From the NCBI GenBank assembly GCA_035258565.1, contig DATFXF010000034.1:1-6696 (forward strand): a DNA stretch of 6,696 nt. Direction: 5' to 3'. The notes under the pieces were generated by a model. It was not told where the DNA came from and made no database searches. It saw only the letters and a list, made by a program, of their open reading frames with translations. A program made the translations under genes and the position numbers. The stretch is from DATFXF01 sp035258565. Its GTDB lineage: Bacteria > Acidobacteriota > Terriglobia > Acidiferrales > UBA7541. This document shows, piece by piece, positions 1 to 6,186 of the stretch. Position 1 is the stretch's first letter. Each line of letters begins with the position of its first letter.

Positions 1-1
1 G

Positions 2-1030
2 GTGCGATACGTTTCTGGATTCGAAATCGTACACCGGTACGTCTACGTTTTGTTCCCCCTGGAGGCGGCCCCCACGCTGGTCTTCCCAAGCGAAGCACGC
101 TGGATTGGAGACAAGAGCAAACCCTGGGTAAGGGAGCACGTCTGGGCCGACGTGCCCGGCAAATGGATTCGGGACTACGCCGAAAAGCGCCGCTGGAAAC
201 GGCTCGCCGTCTATGGGCTGGACTCCATCCTGGCGGTTCGTGACTACCGCGAGCTGGCGCGGGGATCCTTTGAGCTTGTCCCCTTCGACTTCCAGTTCGA
301 CATGGCCCGCGCCGTAAAAAGCGAGGAGGAGCTCCAGCATATCCGCGAAGGCATGGACATCATCCTGGAGGGATTCTGGGCGCTGCTGGACGCCTACGAG
401 CCGGGCAAGACCGAGGCCGAGATCATGGCTCCGGCGGTGGCGCGCTTCTTCGCCCGCGGCGCTGGTCCGCGCATGATGAACATCATCCTGTCGGGAAGCA
501 AGGGCGAGGCCGAGGCCCACTTCAAGGTTCCGGGCGACCGGGTGGTGAACCCGGATGACCTGCTGCTTTATTCACTGGAGATTGCCGGAATGGAGGGCTA
601 TTGGGTGGAATTCTCCCGACCTCTCATCCGGGGGCAGCTCAGCCCTCTCACTCGAACGATGAAGGAAGTTTATCCTGAGGCGCTCGAAGCCGCCCGGCTA
701 CGCATGAGGGAAGGAGAACTGGCCCGCGACGTTCATCAAGCCGCTCAGGAAATCTTTGCGCGGCACGGCTTTGCCCTGGGCCACTTGTCAGGTCACTCGA
801 TCGGTACCACCATGATTGAGCATCCAGCCATCGGCTCTAATAACCACGTCGAGCTCCGGGAAAACATGGTCTTCTCCTTTCATCCTCAGGTTGTGGACAA
901 AGACGGCACGGTCTGCCTGTACACGCAGGACACTTACCGCGTGGGGAAAAAAGAAGGGGAGTGCTTGGCCGACGTCCCTTGGCGCTTTTTCACCGGCGAG
1001 GAACGCAAGGCAGAGTTCGAACGGCCGTGA
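2..1030 (+). CDS. M24-fold (creatinase/aminopeptidase P-like) protein, 5'-truncated, metal ligands degenerate
   Basis: The first 342 visible residues form an M24 'pita-bread' protein. Residues 1-100 look like the creatinase N-terminal domain (RYVSGFE corresponds to the usual N-I-R-Y-L-T-G-F), and the catalytic-fold domain starts near A104 (VKSEEELQHIR). The window begins inside the gene: a GTG is present at base 2, but family members usually carry some 30-50 residues before RY-SGF, so the true start is upstream. The fold's landmarks are present: GYWVEFSR (199-206), GHSIG (264-268), EHP (273-275) and ENMVFSFHP (287-295). Of the five usual metal ligands only H265 is clearly kept. The first Asp is missing (S191/L192), the second is E203, the Glu of F-x-I-E-P is H294, and the final Glu before D-T is Q309. 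That pattern suggests a metal-independent creatinase-like hydrolase or a non-catalytic homologue, not a classical Xaa-Pro aminopeptidase. The stop overlaps the cofE start, so the two are probably translated together. The substrate is unknown. Confidence 0.85.
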   Translation: MRYVSGFEIVHRYVYVLFPLEAAPTLVFPSEARWIGDKSKPWVREHVWADVPGKWIRDYAEKRRWKRLAVYGLDSILAVRDYRELARGSFELVPFDFQFDMARAVKSEEELQHIREGMDIILEGFWALLDAYEPGKTEAEIMAPAVARFFARGAGPRMMNIILSGSKGEAEAHFKVPGDRVVNPDDLLLYSLEIAGMEGYWVEFSRPLIRGQLSPLTRTMKEVYPEALEAARLRMREGELARDVHQAAQEIFARHGFALGHLSGHSIGTTMIEHPAIGSNNHVELRENMVFSFHPQVVDKDGTVCLYTQDTYRVGKKEGECLADVPWRFFTGEERKAEFERP

Positions 1031-1842
1031 AGGGCAGCCGGCGCGGCGCTTCGGCAACTGGTCATCGGCCCGCGGTGGGTGAGAGCACCACTCGAGAGTT
1101 GCGTGGCATTCCGATCCGCGGCATCGGTGAAGTTAGCCCGGGGGATTCGCTGGCTGAGACTATTCTCGAGGCGCTCCGGCGGCAAAAGCGACGATTGGCG
1201 CGAGGGGATATCTTAGTCGTGACGCACAAGATCGTCTCCAAGGCCGAAGGGGCGATCGTTCCCCTGGCTAGGGTCACGCCGTCAGCCAAGGCGCGACGTT
1301 GGGCGCACCGGCACGAGCTCGATCCTCGCGCGGTCGAGCTCGCCTTGTCCGAGGGCCGGCGCATCCTGCGCATGGAGCGTGGAGTGATTATCACCGAGAC
1401 CCGGCAGGGCCTCGTCTGCGCCAATAGCGGTGTGGACCTTTCCAACGTGGACGGCGGCACCAGTGCGGTGCTGCTGCCTCGGGATCCTGACCGGTCGGCC
1501 CGTGCCTTGCATCGTGCGCTAAAAAGGAAGCTCGGCCTCTCCATCCCGGTCATCATTGCCGATAGTTTTGGCCGGCCCTGGCGAGAGGGGTTGTGCGAGG
1601 TGGCTATCGGGGCCGCAGGATTACGGGTTCTGCGCGACTTTCGCGGGCGGCGCGACCCTTACGGCTACGCCCTGCGAGTCACGGTCGAGGCCGTTGCCGA
1701 CGAGCTTGCCTCCCTGGCGGGTTTGGTGTGCAGCAAGCTTGCTCGCACGCCGGCCTGCATCATTCGGGGCTTCCCTTACCAGCCGGGGCGGGGAGGCGCA
1801 GGCGATCTGATTCGCCCGGCGGCGCGAGATCTTTTTCGCTGA
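1027..1842 (+). CDS. cofE: coenzyme F420-0:L-glutamate ligase (CofE family)
   Basis: CofE is a cytoplasmic, GTP- and divalent-metal-dependent ligase that adds L-glutamate to F420-0 and extends the gamma-linked tail of coenzyme F420. Family blocks are clear from this start (271 aa): GDSLAETIL near 39-47, THKIVSKAEG (66-75), ITETRQGLVCANSGVDLSNV (122-141), LLPRDPDRSAR (149-159), IADSFGRPWREG (177-188) and VADELASLAG (223-232). D137, D179 and E226 fall in the acidic positions used for metal and GTP binding in this family. The length matches stand-alone archaeal-type CofE; the nitroreductase-like C-terminal domain of actinobacterial FbiB is absent. I chose the GTG at 1027 because it forms a GTGA overlap with the preceding stop. 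The in-frame GTG at 1075 (255 aa) is a real alternative and fits the usual family N-terminus better, but neither has a strong Shine-Dalgarno sequence. Confidence 0.95.
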   Translation: MKGSRRGASATGHRPAVGESTTRELRGIPIRGIGEVSPGDSLAETILEALRRQKRRLARGDILVVTHKIVSKAEGAIVPLARVTPSAKARRWAHRHELDPRAVELALSEGRRILRMERGVIITETRQGLVCANSGVDLSNVDGGTSAVLLPRDPDRSARALHRALKRKLGLSIPVIIADSFGRPWREGLCEVAIGAAGLRVLRDFRGRRDPYGYALRVTVEAVADELASLAGLVCSKLARTPACIIRGFPYQPGRGGAGDLIRPAARDLFR

Positions 1843-1852
1843 AGAGGCGCTC

Positions 1853-1930
1853 ATGGCCCGAGCGTTCGATCCATCTGAGGGGAAGAAGTCGCGCGAGTTC
1901 CGGTGCGCCGGTCTCGAAGAGAGCGCATGA
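1853..1930 (+). CDS. possible 25-codon small ORF bridging cofE and npdG
   Basis: A short ATG-initiated frame fills almost the whole gap between cofE and npdG. It has an AGAGG Shine-Dalgarno-like sequence at 1843-1847, five bases before its ATG, and its TGA (1928-1930) overlaps the npdG ATG (1927-1929) as ATGA. The 25-residue product is hydrophilic and mixed-charge (MARAFDPSEGKKSREF...), with one cysteine, no hydrophobic segment and no family I recognise. It could be a coupling peptide that carries ribosomes from cofE to npdG, a small protein, or chance. With only 25 codons in GC-rich DNA, chance is quite possible. The correctly spaced ribosome site and the exact ATGA junction are the only reasons to list it. 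Confidence 0.3.
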   Translation: MARAFDPSEGKKSREFRCAGLEESA

Positions 1931-2619
1931 GCCGCACTATCGCCATTGTCGGCGGAACCGGCCCCGAGGGTTCCGGGCTGGCCCTGCGGTGGGCGCGTGC
2001 GCGGGAAACGGTGATCATCGGCTCGCGCGATCTCGGGCGAGCGCAGCAGGCAGCAGCCAGGATCGCGGAAACAGCCGGCAGCCAGGGCCAAGTCGAGGGC
2101 CTCGAGAACCTGGCCGCAGTGGCTGCTGCCGAAGTGGTGGTGCTCACCGTTCCCTTCACCGGCCAGGCGACTCTGCTGAAACAGCTCAAGCCCGCTTTCC
2201 GGCCGGGAGCCATGTTGATCGATACCACTGTGCCGCTCGCGGCCAGCGTCGGCGGGCGACCTACGCGCAGCCTGGGTGTCTGGCAGGGATCCGCCGCGCA
2301 GCAGGCCGCTGAACTGGTGCCCAAAGGCGTGGCCGTGGCCGCCGCTTTTCAAAATCTTTCGGCCGAGCTGCTGCACGGCGAGGAGCCGGTGGATTGTGAC
2401 GTGATTGTGTGCACCGACGATGATCGGGCCCGACAGGTGGCCTCGGAACTGGCCGAGAAGATCCCCGGCGTGAGGGCTCTCAACGGTGGAAGCTTGGAGA
2501 ACGCACGCATCGTTGAGCAACTGACCGCCCTGCTGATTACGCTCAACCTCCGATACCGTGTGCACAAGGCCGGACTACGCATCACCGGCCTGCCGATCGA
2601 GGGGCGGCCGAGCGAGTAG
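1927..2619 (+). CDS. npdG: NADPH-dependent F420 reductase (F420H2:NADP+ oxidoreductase, NpdG/Fno family)
   Basis: This 230-residue cytoplasmic oxidoreductase transfers hydride between NADP(H) and coenzyme F420. The N-terminal Rossmann motif is IAIVGGTGPEGSGLALRWA (5-23), and GSRD (32-35) at the end of the second beta strand is the usual NADP 2'-phosphate contact in this family. Further family signatures are VPKGVAVAAAFQNLSAELL (around 131-149), DCDVIVCTDD (156-165), LENARIVEQLTALL (190-203) and a C-terminal GLRITGLP. Length and order match NpdG/Fno throughout. I start at the ATG at 1927, which has a GAAGAGAG purine stretch at 1916-1923. A GTG at 1903 would add eight basic residues before the Rossmann strand and is unlikely. 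The gene lies 84 bp after cofE on the same strand, so the operon combines cofactor maturation with cofactor reduction. No intrinsic terminator is obvious directly after the stop. Confidence 0.94.
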   Translation: MSRTIAIVGGTGPEGSGLALRWARARETVIIGSRDLGRAQQAAARIAETAGSQGQVEGLENLAAVAAAEVVVLTVPFTGQATLLKQLKPAFRPGAMLIDTTVPLAASVGGRPTRSLGVWQGSAAQQAAELVPKGVAVAAAFQNLSAELLHGEEPVDCDVIVCTDDDRARQVASELAEKIPGVRALNGGSLENARIVEQLTALLITLNLRYRVHKAGLRITGLPIEGRPSE

Positions 2620-2660
2620 CCACGCTTTCTTCTGCACAAGGCCTCGCCGCTTCGTTTCCC

Positions 2661-2765
2661 TCAGAAGATGTACTTCAGCGCAAACTGGATGACGCTCAGA
2701 TCTTGCGCCGAAAAGATGCGTCCGAAGATCAAAGAGGACAATGTGCCATCGGGGAAGTTGGGATG
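2661..2765 (-). pseudogene. C-terminal remnant of an Oar/TonB-dependent outer-membrane receptor gene
   Basis: On the minus strand, 34 codons followed by TGA (2661-2663) read HPNFPDGTL...FGRIFSAQD...VIQFALKYIF. This resembles the end of carboxypeptidase-regulatory-domain/Oar-like TonB-dependent receptors, which finish with an F-N-H-x-N-F motif, FG-I-SA-x-(D)P-R and (I/V)QFALKxxF. The terminal aromatic Phe is the expected beta-barrel end signal. Directly before HPNF the frame has TAA (2768-2766), where Asn would be expected, which looks like a lost base within an FNHPNF motif. Upstream of that point I see no receptor homology in any frame. The piece is therefore a decayed fragment of a protein that normally has about 1000 residues. 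It points toward npdG, tail to tail. The fragment is short, so the family call rests on motif recognition alone. Confidence 0.6.
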
Positions 2766-2946
2766 TTAAGCTGGCGAGCTGGCGGGGTAAGAAACTTCGG
2801 ATCGAGAACTGCATCTCATATTCTATCGTGTGTTTACCCATTCTCAGCTGGGCGCCATCCGCATGGCCGGGAGGTCGGGCAAGCCGACACGCCCCATCTT
2901 CAAGAATTTATCGCATCGGGCCGCGGCTCTTGGCCACGAGGTAGCT
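2766..2946. other. leader of the response-regulator/kinase operon, no gene seen
   Basis: This stretch between the receptor remnant and the fused regulator gene holds no convincing gene. The regulator frame stays open back to a GTG at 2830, but the added residues do not belong to a receiver domain. GCTGGCG occurs twice in tandem at 2770-2776 and 2778-2784. The sequence becomes more AT-rich near 2811-2835. A TATTCT at 2819-2824 could serve as a weak -10 element, with only a poor -35 match (TTCGGA, 2796-2801). Since the preceding intact gene ends at 2619, a promoter for the regulator/kinase pair is expected here, but no strong one can be named. Confidence 0.35.
2938..2942 (+). promoter_or_regulatory. 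ribosome binding site fixing the start of the fused regulator
   Basis: GAGGT lies four bases before the ATG at 2947. It selects that ATG, which begins MGKPAILAVDDD, the normal first beta strand and acidic pocket of a receiver domain. The upstream in-frame GTG (2830) and ATG (2863) lack both a comparable site and receiver homology. Confidence 0.7.
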
Positions 2947-4617
2947 ATGGGGAAACCGGCAATTCTTGCTGTCGACGATGATGCCGAGGTGCTAGGTGCT
3001 GTCGAGCGTGACCTCCGGCGTCAGTATGCCCAGCGTTATCGCGTGTTGCATTCCGCTTCCGGCGCGACTGCGCTCGATGCGTTGCGTGCGCTAAAGAGAC
3101 GAAATGATTCGGTGGGGCTGCTCCTGGTTGACCAGCGAATGCCGGAAATGAGCGGTGTGGAGTTCCTCGGCCAATCCATGGAAATTTATCCGAACGCAAA
3201 ACGAGTCCTGCTCACGGCCTACGCCGATACTGACGCAGCGATTCGCGCCATCAACGAGGCCAAAATCCACCATTACCTCTTGAAGCCTTGGGACCCGCCG
3301 GAGGACCACCTCTACCCGGTGCTCGACGACCTGCTAGAGGATTGGCACGCGTCGTTCCGTCCGCCCTTCGAGGGCCTCCGGGTACTCGGCCATCGGTGGT
3401 CGCCTGGCTCTTACGCGGTTCGAGATTTCCTGGCGCGCAACCAGGTGCCTTACCGATGGTTTGACGTTGAGACCGCAGACAAAGACGAGGAGGTGCGCCA
3501 CCTCGCCAAGGCCGTTGGAGCCGAACCGTCCCACCTGCCGATCGTGTTATTCCCCGATGGATTATCACTGGCTGCTCCGGGCGCAACCCAGTTAGCCGAA
3601 AGACTTGGGTTGCGCGTAAGAGCCGACCTGGCGTTTTATGATTTGCTGATCGTTGGTGGCGGGCCCGCCGGCCTGGCGGCAGCCGTATACGGCGCCTCGG
3701 AGGGATTGAAGACGGTGATGGTTGAACGCGAAGCGCCGGGAGGACAGGCGGGCATGAGTTCCCGCATCGAAAACTATCTGGGCTTTCCCTCCGGCTTGAG
3801 CGGCGGCGACCTGGCGCGACGGGCGGTAGCGCAGGCCAAGCGCTTTGGGGTCGAAATCCTCGCCCCCCAGGAGGCTCAGGCCGTTCGCGTAGAAGGCCCC
3901 TCGCGAATGGTGAAGCTGGCCGACGGAGGTGAGCTTGGTTGCAAGGCACTGCTGCTTGCGATGGGCGTGTCCTACCGAAAGCTCGACGTGCCCGGAGCGG
4001 AACGCCTGCAAGGCCGCGGAGTTTATTACGGCTCGGCAATGACCGAAGCGATGGCCTGTCAAGGCGAAGACGTTTACATCATCGGCGGTGCAAATTCCGC
4101 CGGGCAGGCGGCGATGCACTTCTCCAAGTACGCCCGGCGGGTGGTGATGCTGGTTCGTGGAGGGTCCCTTTCCGCAACGATGTCGCAGTACTTGATTGAC
4201 CAAATCAAGCAAACACAAAACATCCACGTGGAAACGCGCGCCCGGGCTGTGGAGGTCCACGGAGAGGCGCACCTGGAAGCCATCTCCATTCACTGCGGGG
4301 ACAGCGGCCAGAGCGAAAACGTACCCGCGAACTCGCTTTTTGTCTTCATCGGCGCAGAGCCCAACACGGATTGGCTGGCTGGCGTTGTGGAGCGCGATGA
4401 GCGTGGTTTTATCCTTACCGGAAATGATCTGATGCGCAACGGGAAGCGCCCACGAGGGTGGCCGCTGGACCGCGATCCCTACTTGCCGGAGACTAGCGTC
4501 CCAGGGATTTTCGCTGTTGGGGACGTCCGCCACGGCTCGGTGAAGCGCGTCGCTTCCGGAGTGGGCGAAGGCTCAATCGCGGTGCAGTTCATTCATCAAT
4601 ACCTCAGCGCTTTGTAA
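2947..4617 (+). CDS. fused response regulator, glutaredoxin-like domain and TrxR-like FAD/NAD(P)H oxidoreductase without redox cysteines
   Basis: This soluble 556-residue protein has three domains. Residues 1-133 are a receiver domain with acidic pocket D10-D12, phosphoacceptor D62 (LLLVDQRMPEMSG), T90 (LLTAY) and K113 (LLKPW). Residues 143-222 resemble glutaredoxin (VLGHRW-SPGS-YAVRDFL, LPIVLFPDG at 197-205), but SPGS (152-155) replaces the CPxC pair. Residues 230-556 are a low-molecular-weight thioredoxin-reductase-type flavoprotein: FAD motif GGGPAGLAAA (237-246), GGQAGMSSRIENYLGFP (265-281), nucleotide-binding IIGGANSAGQAA (378-389) and C-terminal FAD motif GIFAVGDVRHGSVKRVA (520-536). 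The TrxR CATC is missing; G362 and M365 (VYYGSAM) occupy the cysteine positions. The only cysteines are C332, C371 and C450, which form no CxxC pair. Databases call such proteins fused response regulator/thioredoxin-disulfide reductase, but thiol-disulfide chemistry by the standard route is ruled out here. Electrons from NAD(P)H would reach FAD and then an unknown acceptor. The kinase gene follows after 2 nt. Confidence 0.93.
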   Translation: MGKPAILAVDDDAEVLGAVERDLRRQYAQRYRVLHSASGATALDALRALKRRNDSVGLLLVDQRMPEMSGVEFLGQSMEIYPNAKRVLLTAYADTDAAIRAINEAKIHHYLLKPWDPPEDHLYPVLDDLLEDWHASFRPPFEGLRVLGHRWSPGSYAVRDFLARNQVPYRWFDVETADKDEEVRHLAKAVGAEPSHLPIVLFPDGLSLAAPGATQLAERLGLRVRADLAFYDLLIVGGGPAGLAAAVYGASEGLKTVMVEREAPGGQAGMSSRIENYLGFPSGLSGGDLARRAVAQAKRFGVEILAPQEAQAVRVEGPSRMVKLADGGELGCKALLLAMGVSYRKLDVPGAERLQGRGVYYGSAMTEAMACQGEDVYIIGGANSAGQAAMHFSKYARRVVMLVRGGSLSATMSQYLIDQIKQTQNIHVETRARAVEVHGEAHLEAISIHCGDSGQSENVPANSLFVFIGAEPNTDWLAGVVERDERGFILTGNDLMRNGKRPRGWPLDRDPYLPETSVPGIFAVGDVRHGSVKRVASGVGEGSIAVQFIHQYLSAL

Positions 4618-4619
4618 AC

Positions 4620-6053
4620 ATGGCAAAAGACGCCACCAGCGAGCGAATCGAAGCGTTGGCAAACGATCTGCGCAAAATCCCTGTCTTTTCCGATCTCACC
4701 GCAGATCAACTTGGCTGGCTGGCAAGTAAGTCTGAAGAGATTCGATTGGCGCCGGGTGAAATCTTTGTTCGACCAGGTGACCCGGCGGTGTGGCTTGCGG
4801 TAATCCTGGAGGGTGAGGTCCAATTGCAGCGCGCCGGCGATCCGGGCGGGCCCCTTTTCACCGCCGCCACCGGCCAAGTCACCGGCTACCTCCCCTACTC
4901 TCGACTGACACAGTTTGCTGGCACTGGCCGCGCCGTGCTTCCCACGCGGTTGGTGCGCTTACATAGAGACAATTTTCCCGAGATGCTGCAACGCATTCCT
5001 GAAATCGGCCAACGCCTGGTGGCCATCATGGCGGACCGCATTCGCGAAACCGCTAAGATCGAAACCCAGCGCGATAAGCTGATGGCCCTGGGCAAGCTGT
5101 CCGCCGGTCTGGCTCATGAGCTGAACAATCCGGCCGCCGCCGCCCAGCGAGCAGCCGGGAGCCTGCGCGAGGCGCTGGAGACCGTTCGCGATGCCAGCAT
5201 CAGGTTGGCCCGCCACGCTCTTTCCCCCGAACAGCGCGAAACCATTCTGCGCTTCGAGCGCGAGGCCCAACAGGATACCGCCTCGACCCCGGTTGATCCT
5301 CTGGCCCAAAGTGATCGCGAGGAGCGCATTACGACTTGGTTGGAAGCTCGCCAGATACCGGACTCTTGGAAGATTGCGCCCGTCCTTGCCGACGTGGGGG
5401 CAGAAGTGCCGACCTTAGAAGACTTGGCAGCCAAGGTGGGAGAGAAGGTAGTGAGCGACGCGCTCATCCGCATCGTTTCGCTGCTCACCATTAGCAGACT
5501 GATTGGCGAGATCGAGAACAGCGCCAAGCGCATTTCAGACCTGGTCCGGGCCATAAAGGAATATTCGTACATGGACCAGGCGCCGCTTCAGGAAGTCGAT
5601 ATACATCACGGAATCGAGAACACGCTCACCATTCTCGGACATCGGTTGAAGCAAGGCGTGACGGTCATCAGGGACTACGATCCTAACCTGCCGCGTGTTT
5701 GTGCGTACGGAGGCGAGTTAAACCAGATCTGGACGAACTTGATCGACAACGCCATTGACGCCATGAATGGAAAGGGTGAACTACGGATTCGCTCCAAACT
5801 GAGTTTGGACCGCGTCCTGGTCGAGATCGGCGACAATGGCCCGGGCATTCCGCCGGAAATGCAGGCGCGAATTTTCGACCCTTTTTTCACCACCAAAGGC
5901 GTCGGCCAAGGAACCGGCCTCGGACTCGATACCGCATGCCGCATTGCACGTAAGCACCACGGCGACATTCGGGTAGTATCGAAGCCCGGTGATACGCGCT
6001 TCCAAGTGGACTTGCCGATCACTCAGCCAAAGATCCCGTCATCGCCGGAGTAG
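4620..6053 (+). CDS. soluble sensor histidine kinase with N-terminal cyclic-nucleotide-binding-like domain
   Basis: This 477-residue kinase has no membrane segment, so it senses a cytoplasmic signal. Residues 15-135 form a CRP/FNR-type beta-roll (IPVFSDLTADQLGWLA, LAPGEIFVRPGD, AVILEGEV). Its phosphate-binding cassette is atypical: GQVTGYLPYSRL (85-96) has Y90 where cAMP binders have Glu, although R104-A105 could represent the usual Arg-Ala. Residues 136-155 form a linking helix. The H-box is ALGKLSAGLAHELNNPAA, with phospho-accepting H166. The second dimerisation helix (ISDLVRAIKEYSYMDQAPL) comes only about 130 residues later, leaving a mostly helical insert at about 190-300. The ATPase domain is complete: N-box NQIWTNLIDNAIDAM (368-382), G1 DNGPGIP (405-411), F-box FDPFFTTK (419-426) and G2 GQGTGLGL (429-436). 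The ATG lies 2 nt after the preceding stop with little Shine-Dalgarno of its own, so translation is probably coupled. Its partner is almost certainly the receiver domain of the fused flavoprotein. Confidence 0.94.
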   Translation: MAKDATSERIEALANDLRKIPVFSDLTADQLGWLASKSEEIRLAPGEIFVRPGDPAVWLAVILEGEVQLQRAGDPGGPLFTAATGQVTGYLPYSRLTQFAGTGRAVLPTRLVRLHRDNFPEMLQRIPEIGQRLVAIMADRIRETAKIETQRDKLMALGKLSAGLAHELNNPAAAAQRAAGSLREALETVRDASIRLARHALSPEQRETILRFEREAQQDTASTPVDPLAQSDREERITTWLEARQIPDSWKIAPVLADVGAEVPTLEDLAAKVGEKVVSDALIRIVSLLTISRLIGEIENSAKRISDLVRAIKEYSYMDQAPLQEVDIHHGIENTLTILGHRLKQGVTVIRDYDPNLPRVCAYGGELNQIWTNLIDNAIDAMNGKGELRIRSKLSLDRVLVEIGDNGPGIPPEMQARIFDPFFTTKGVGQGTGLGLDTACRIARKHHGDIRVVSKPGDTRFQVDLPITQPKIPSSPE

Positions 6054-6062
6054 AGGGAGGGC

Positions 6063-6084
6063 GTGATCGAGGCCTCTCGCTCAC
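6063..6084 (+). terminator. hairpin downstream of the kinase gene, possible terminator or mRNA end
   Basis: GTGATCGAG (6063-6071) can pair with CTCGCTCAC (6076-6084), giving a nine-position stem with one internal T-C mismatch and a four-base GCCT loop, nine bases after the kinase stop. There is no T-run after it, so it is not a textbook intrinsic terminator. It may stabilise the 3' end or act with Rho. Confidence 0.35.
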
Positions 6085-6162
6085 ACCTGAACCAAATACA
6101 AGATGTGTCGCCCAACGCCGCCGGGTGTGGTCCATGCTCGAGCTGCAACGTACGGATCTGCC

Positions 6163-6185
6163 AACGAGAGCAGACCTCTGTCGTT
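6163..6185 (+). other. imperfect inverted repeat just before the hydrolase ribosome binding site
   Basis: AACGA-GAG (6163-6170) and CTC-TG-TCGTT (6176-6185) can fold into an eight-base-pair stem with a two-base bulge and a CAGAC loop. It ends one base before the AGGAG ribosome site of the hydrolase gene. It could modulate translation or be an operator half-site pair, but the size and bulge make chance a fair explanation. Confidence 0.25.
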
Positions 6186-6186
6186 C

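Noticed and set aside
1593..2312. Plus-strand frame of 239 codons overlapping the end of cofE and most of npdG
   Set aside because: It is Arg/Ser/Gly-rich and out of frame with two genes that match known families along their full length.
1621..2565. Minus-strand open frame of 314 codons across cofE and npdG
   Set aside because: It spans two well-supported genes and the gap between them, is low-complexity in composition and has no family motif.
2575..2841. Minus-strand ORF of 88 codons in the intergenic region
   Set aside because: It is out of frame with the receptor remnant, overlaps the end of npdG and has no recognisable content.
2830..2946. N-terminal extension of the fused regulator from an upstream GTG
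   Set aside because: The added 39 residues lack receiver homology, and the GAGGT ribosome site points to the ATG at 2947.
3592..4533. Long open frame of 313 codons on the minus strand within the flavoprotein gene
   Set aside because: It is antisense to a gene with strong domain motifs, shows no recognisable domain, and is typical of GC-rich coding DNA read backwards.
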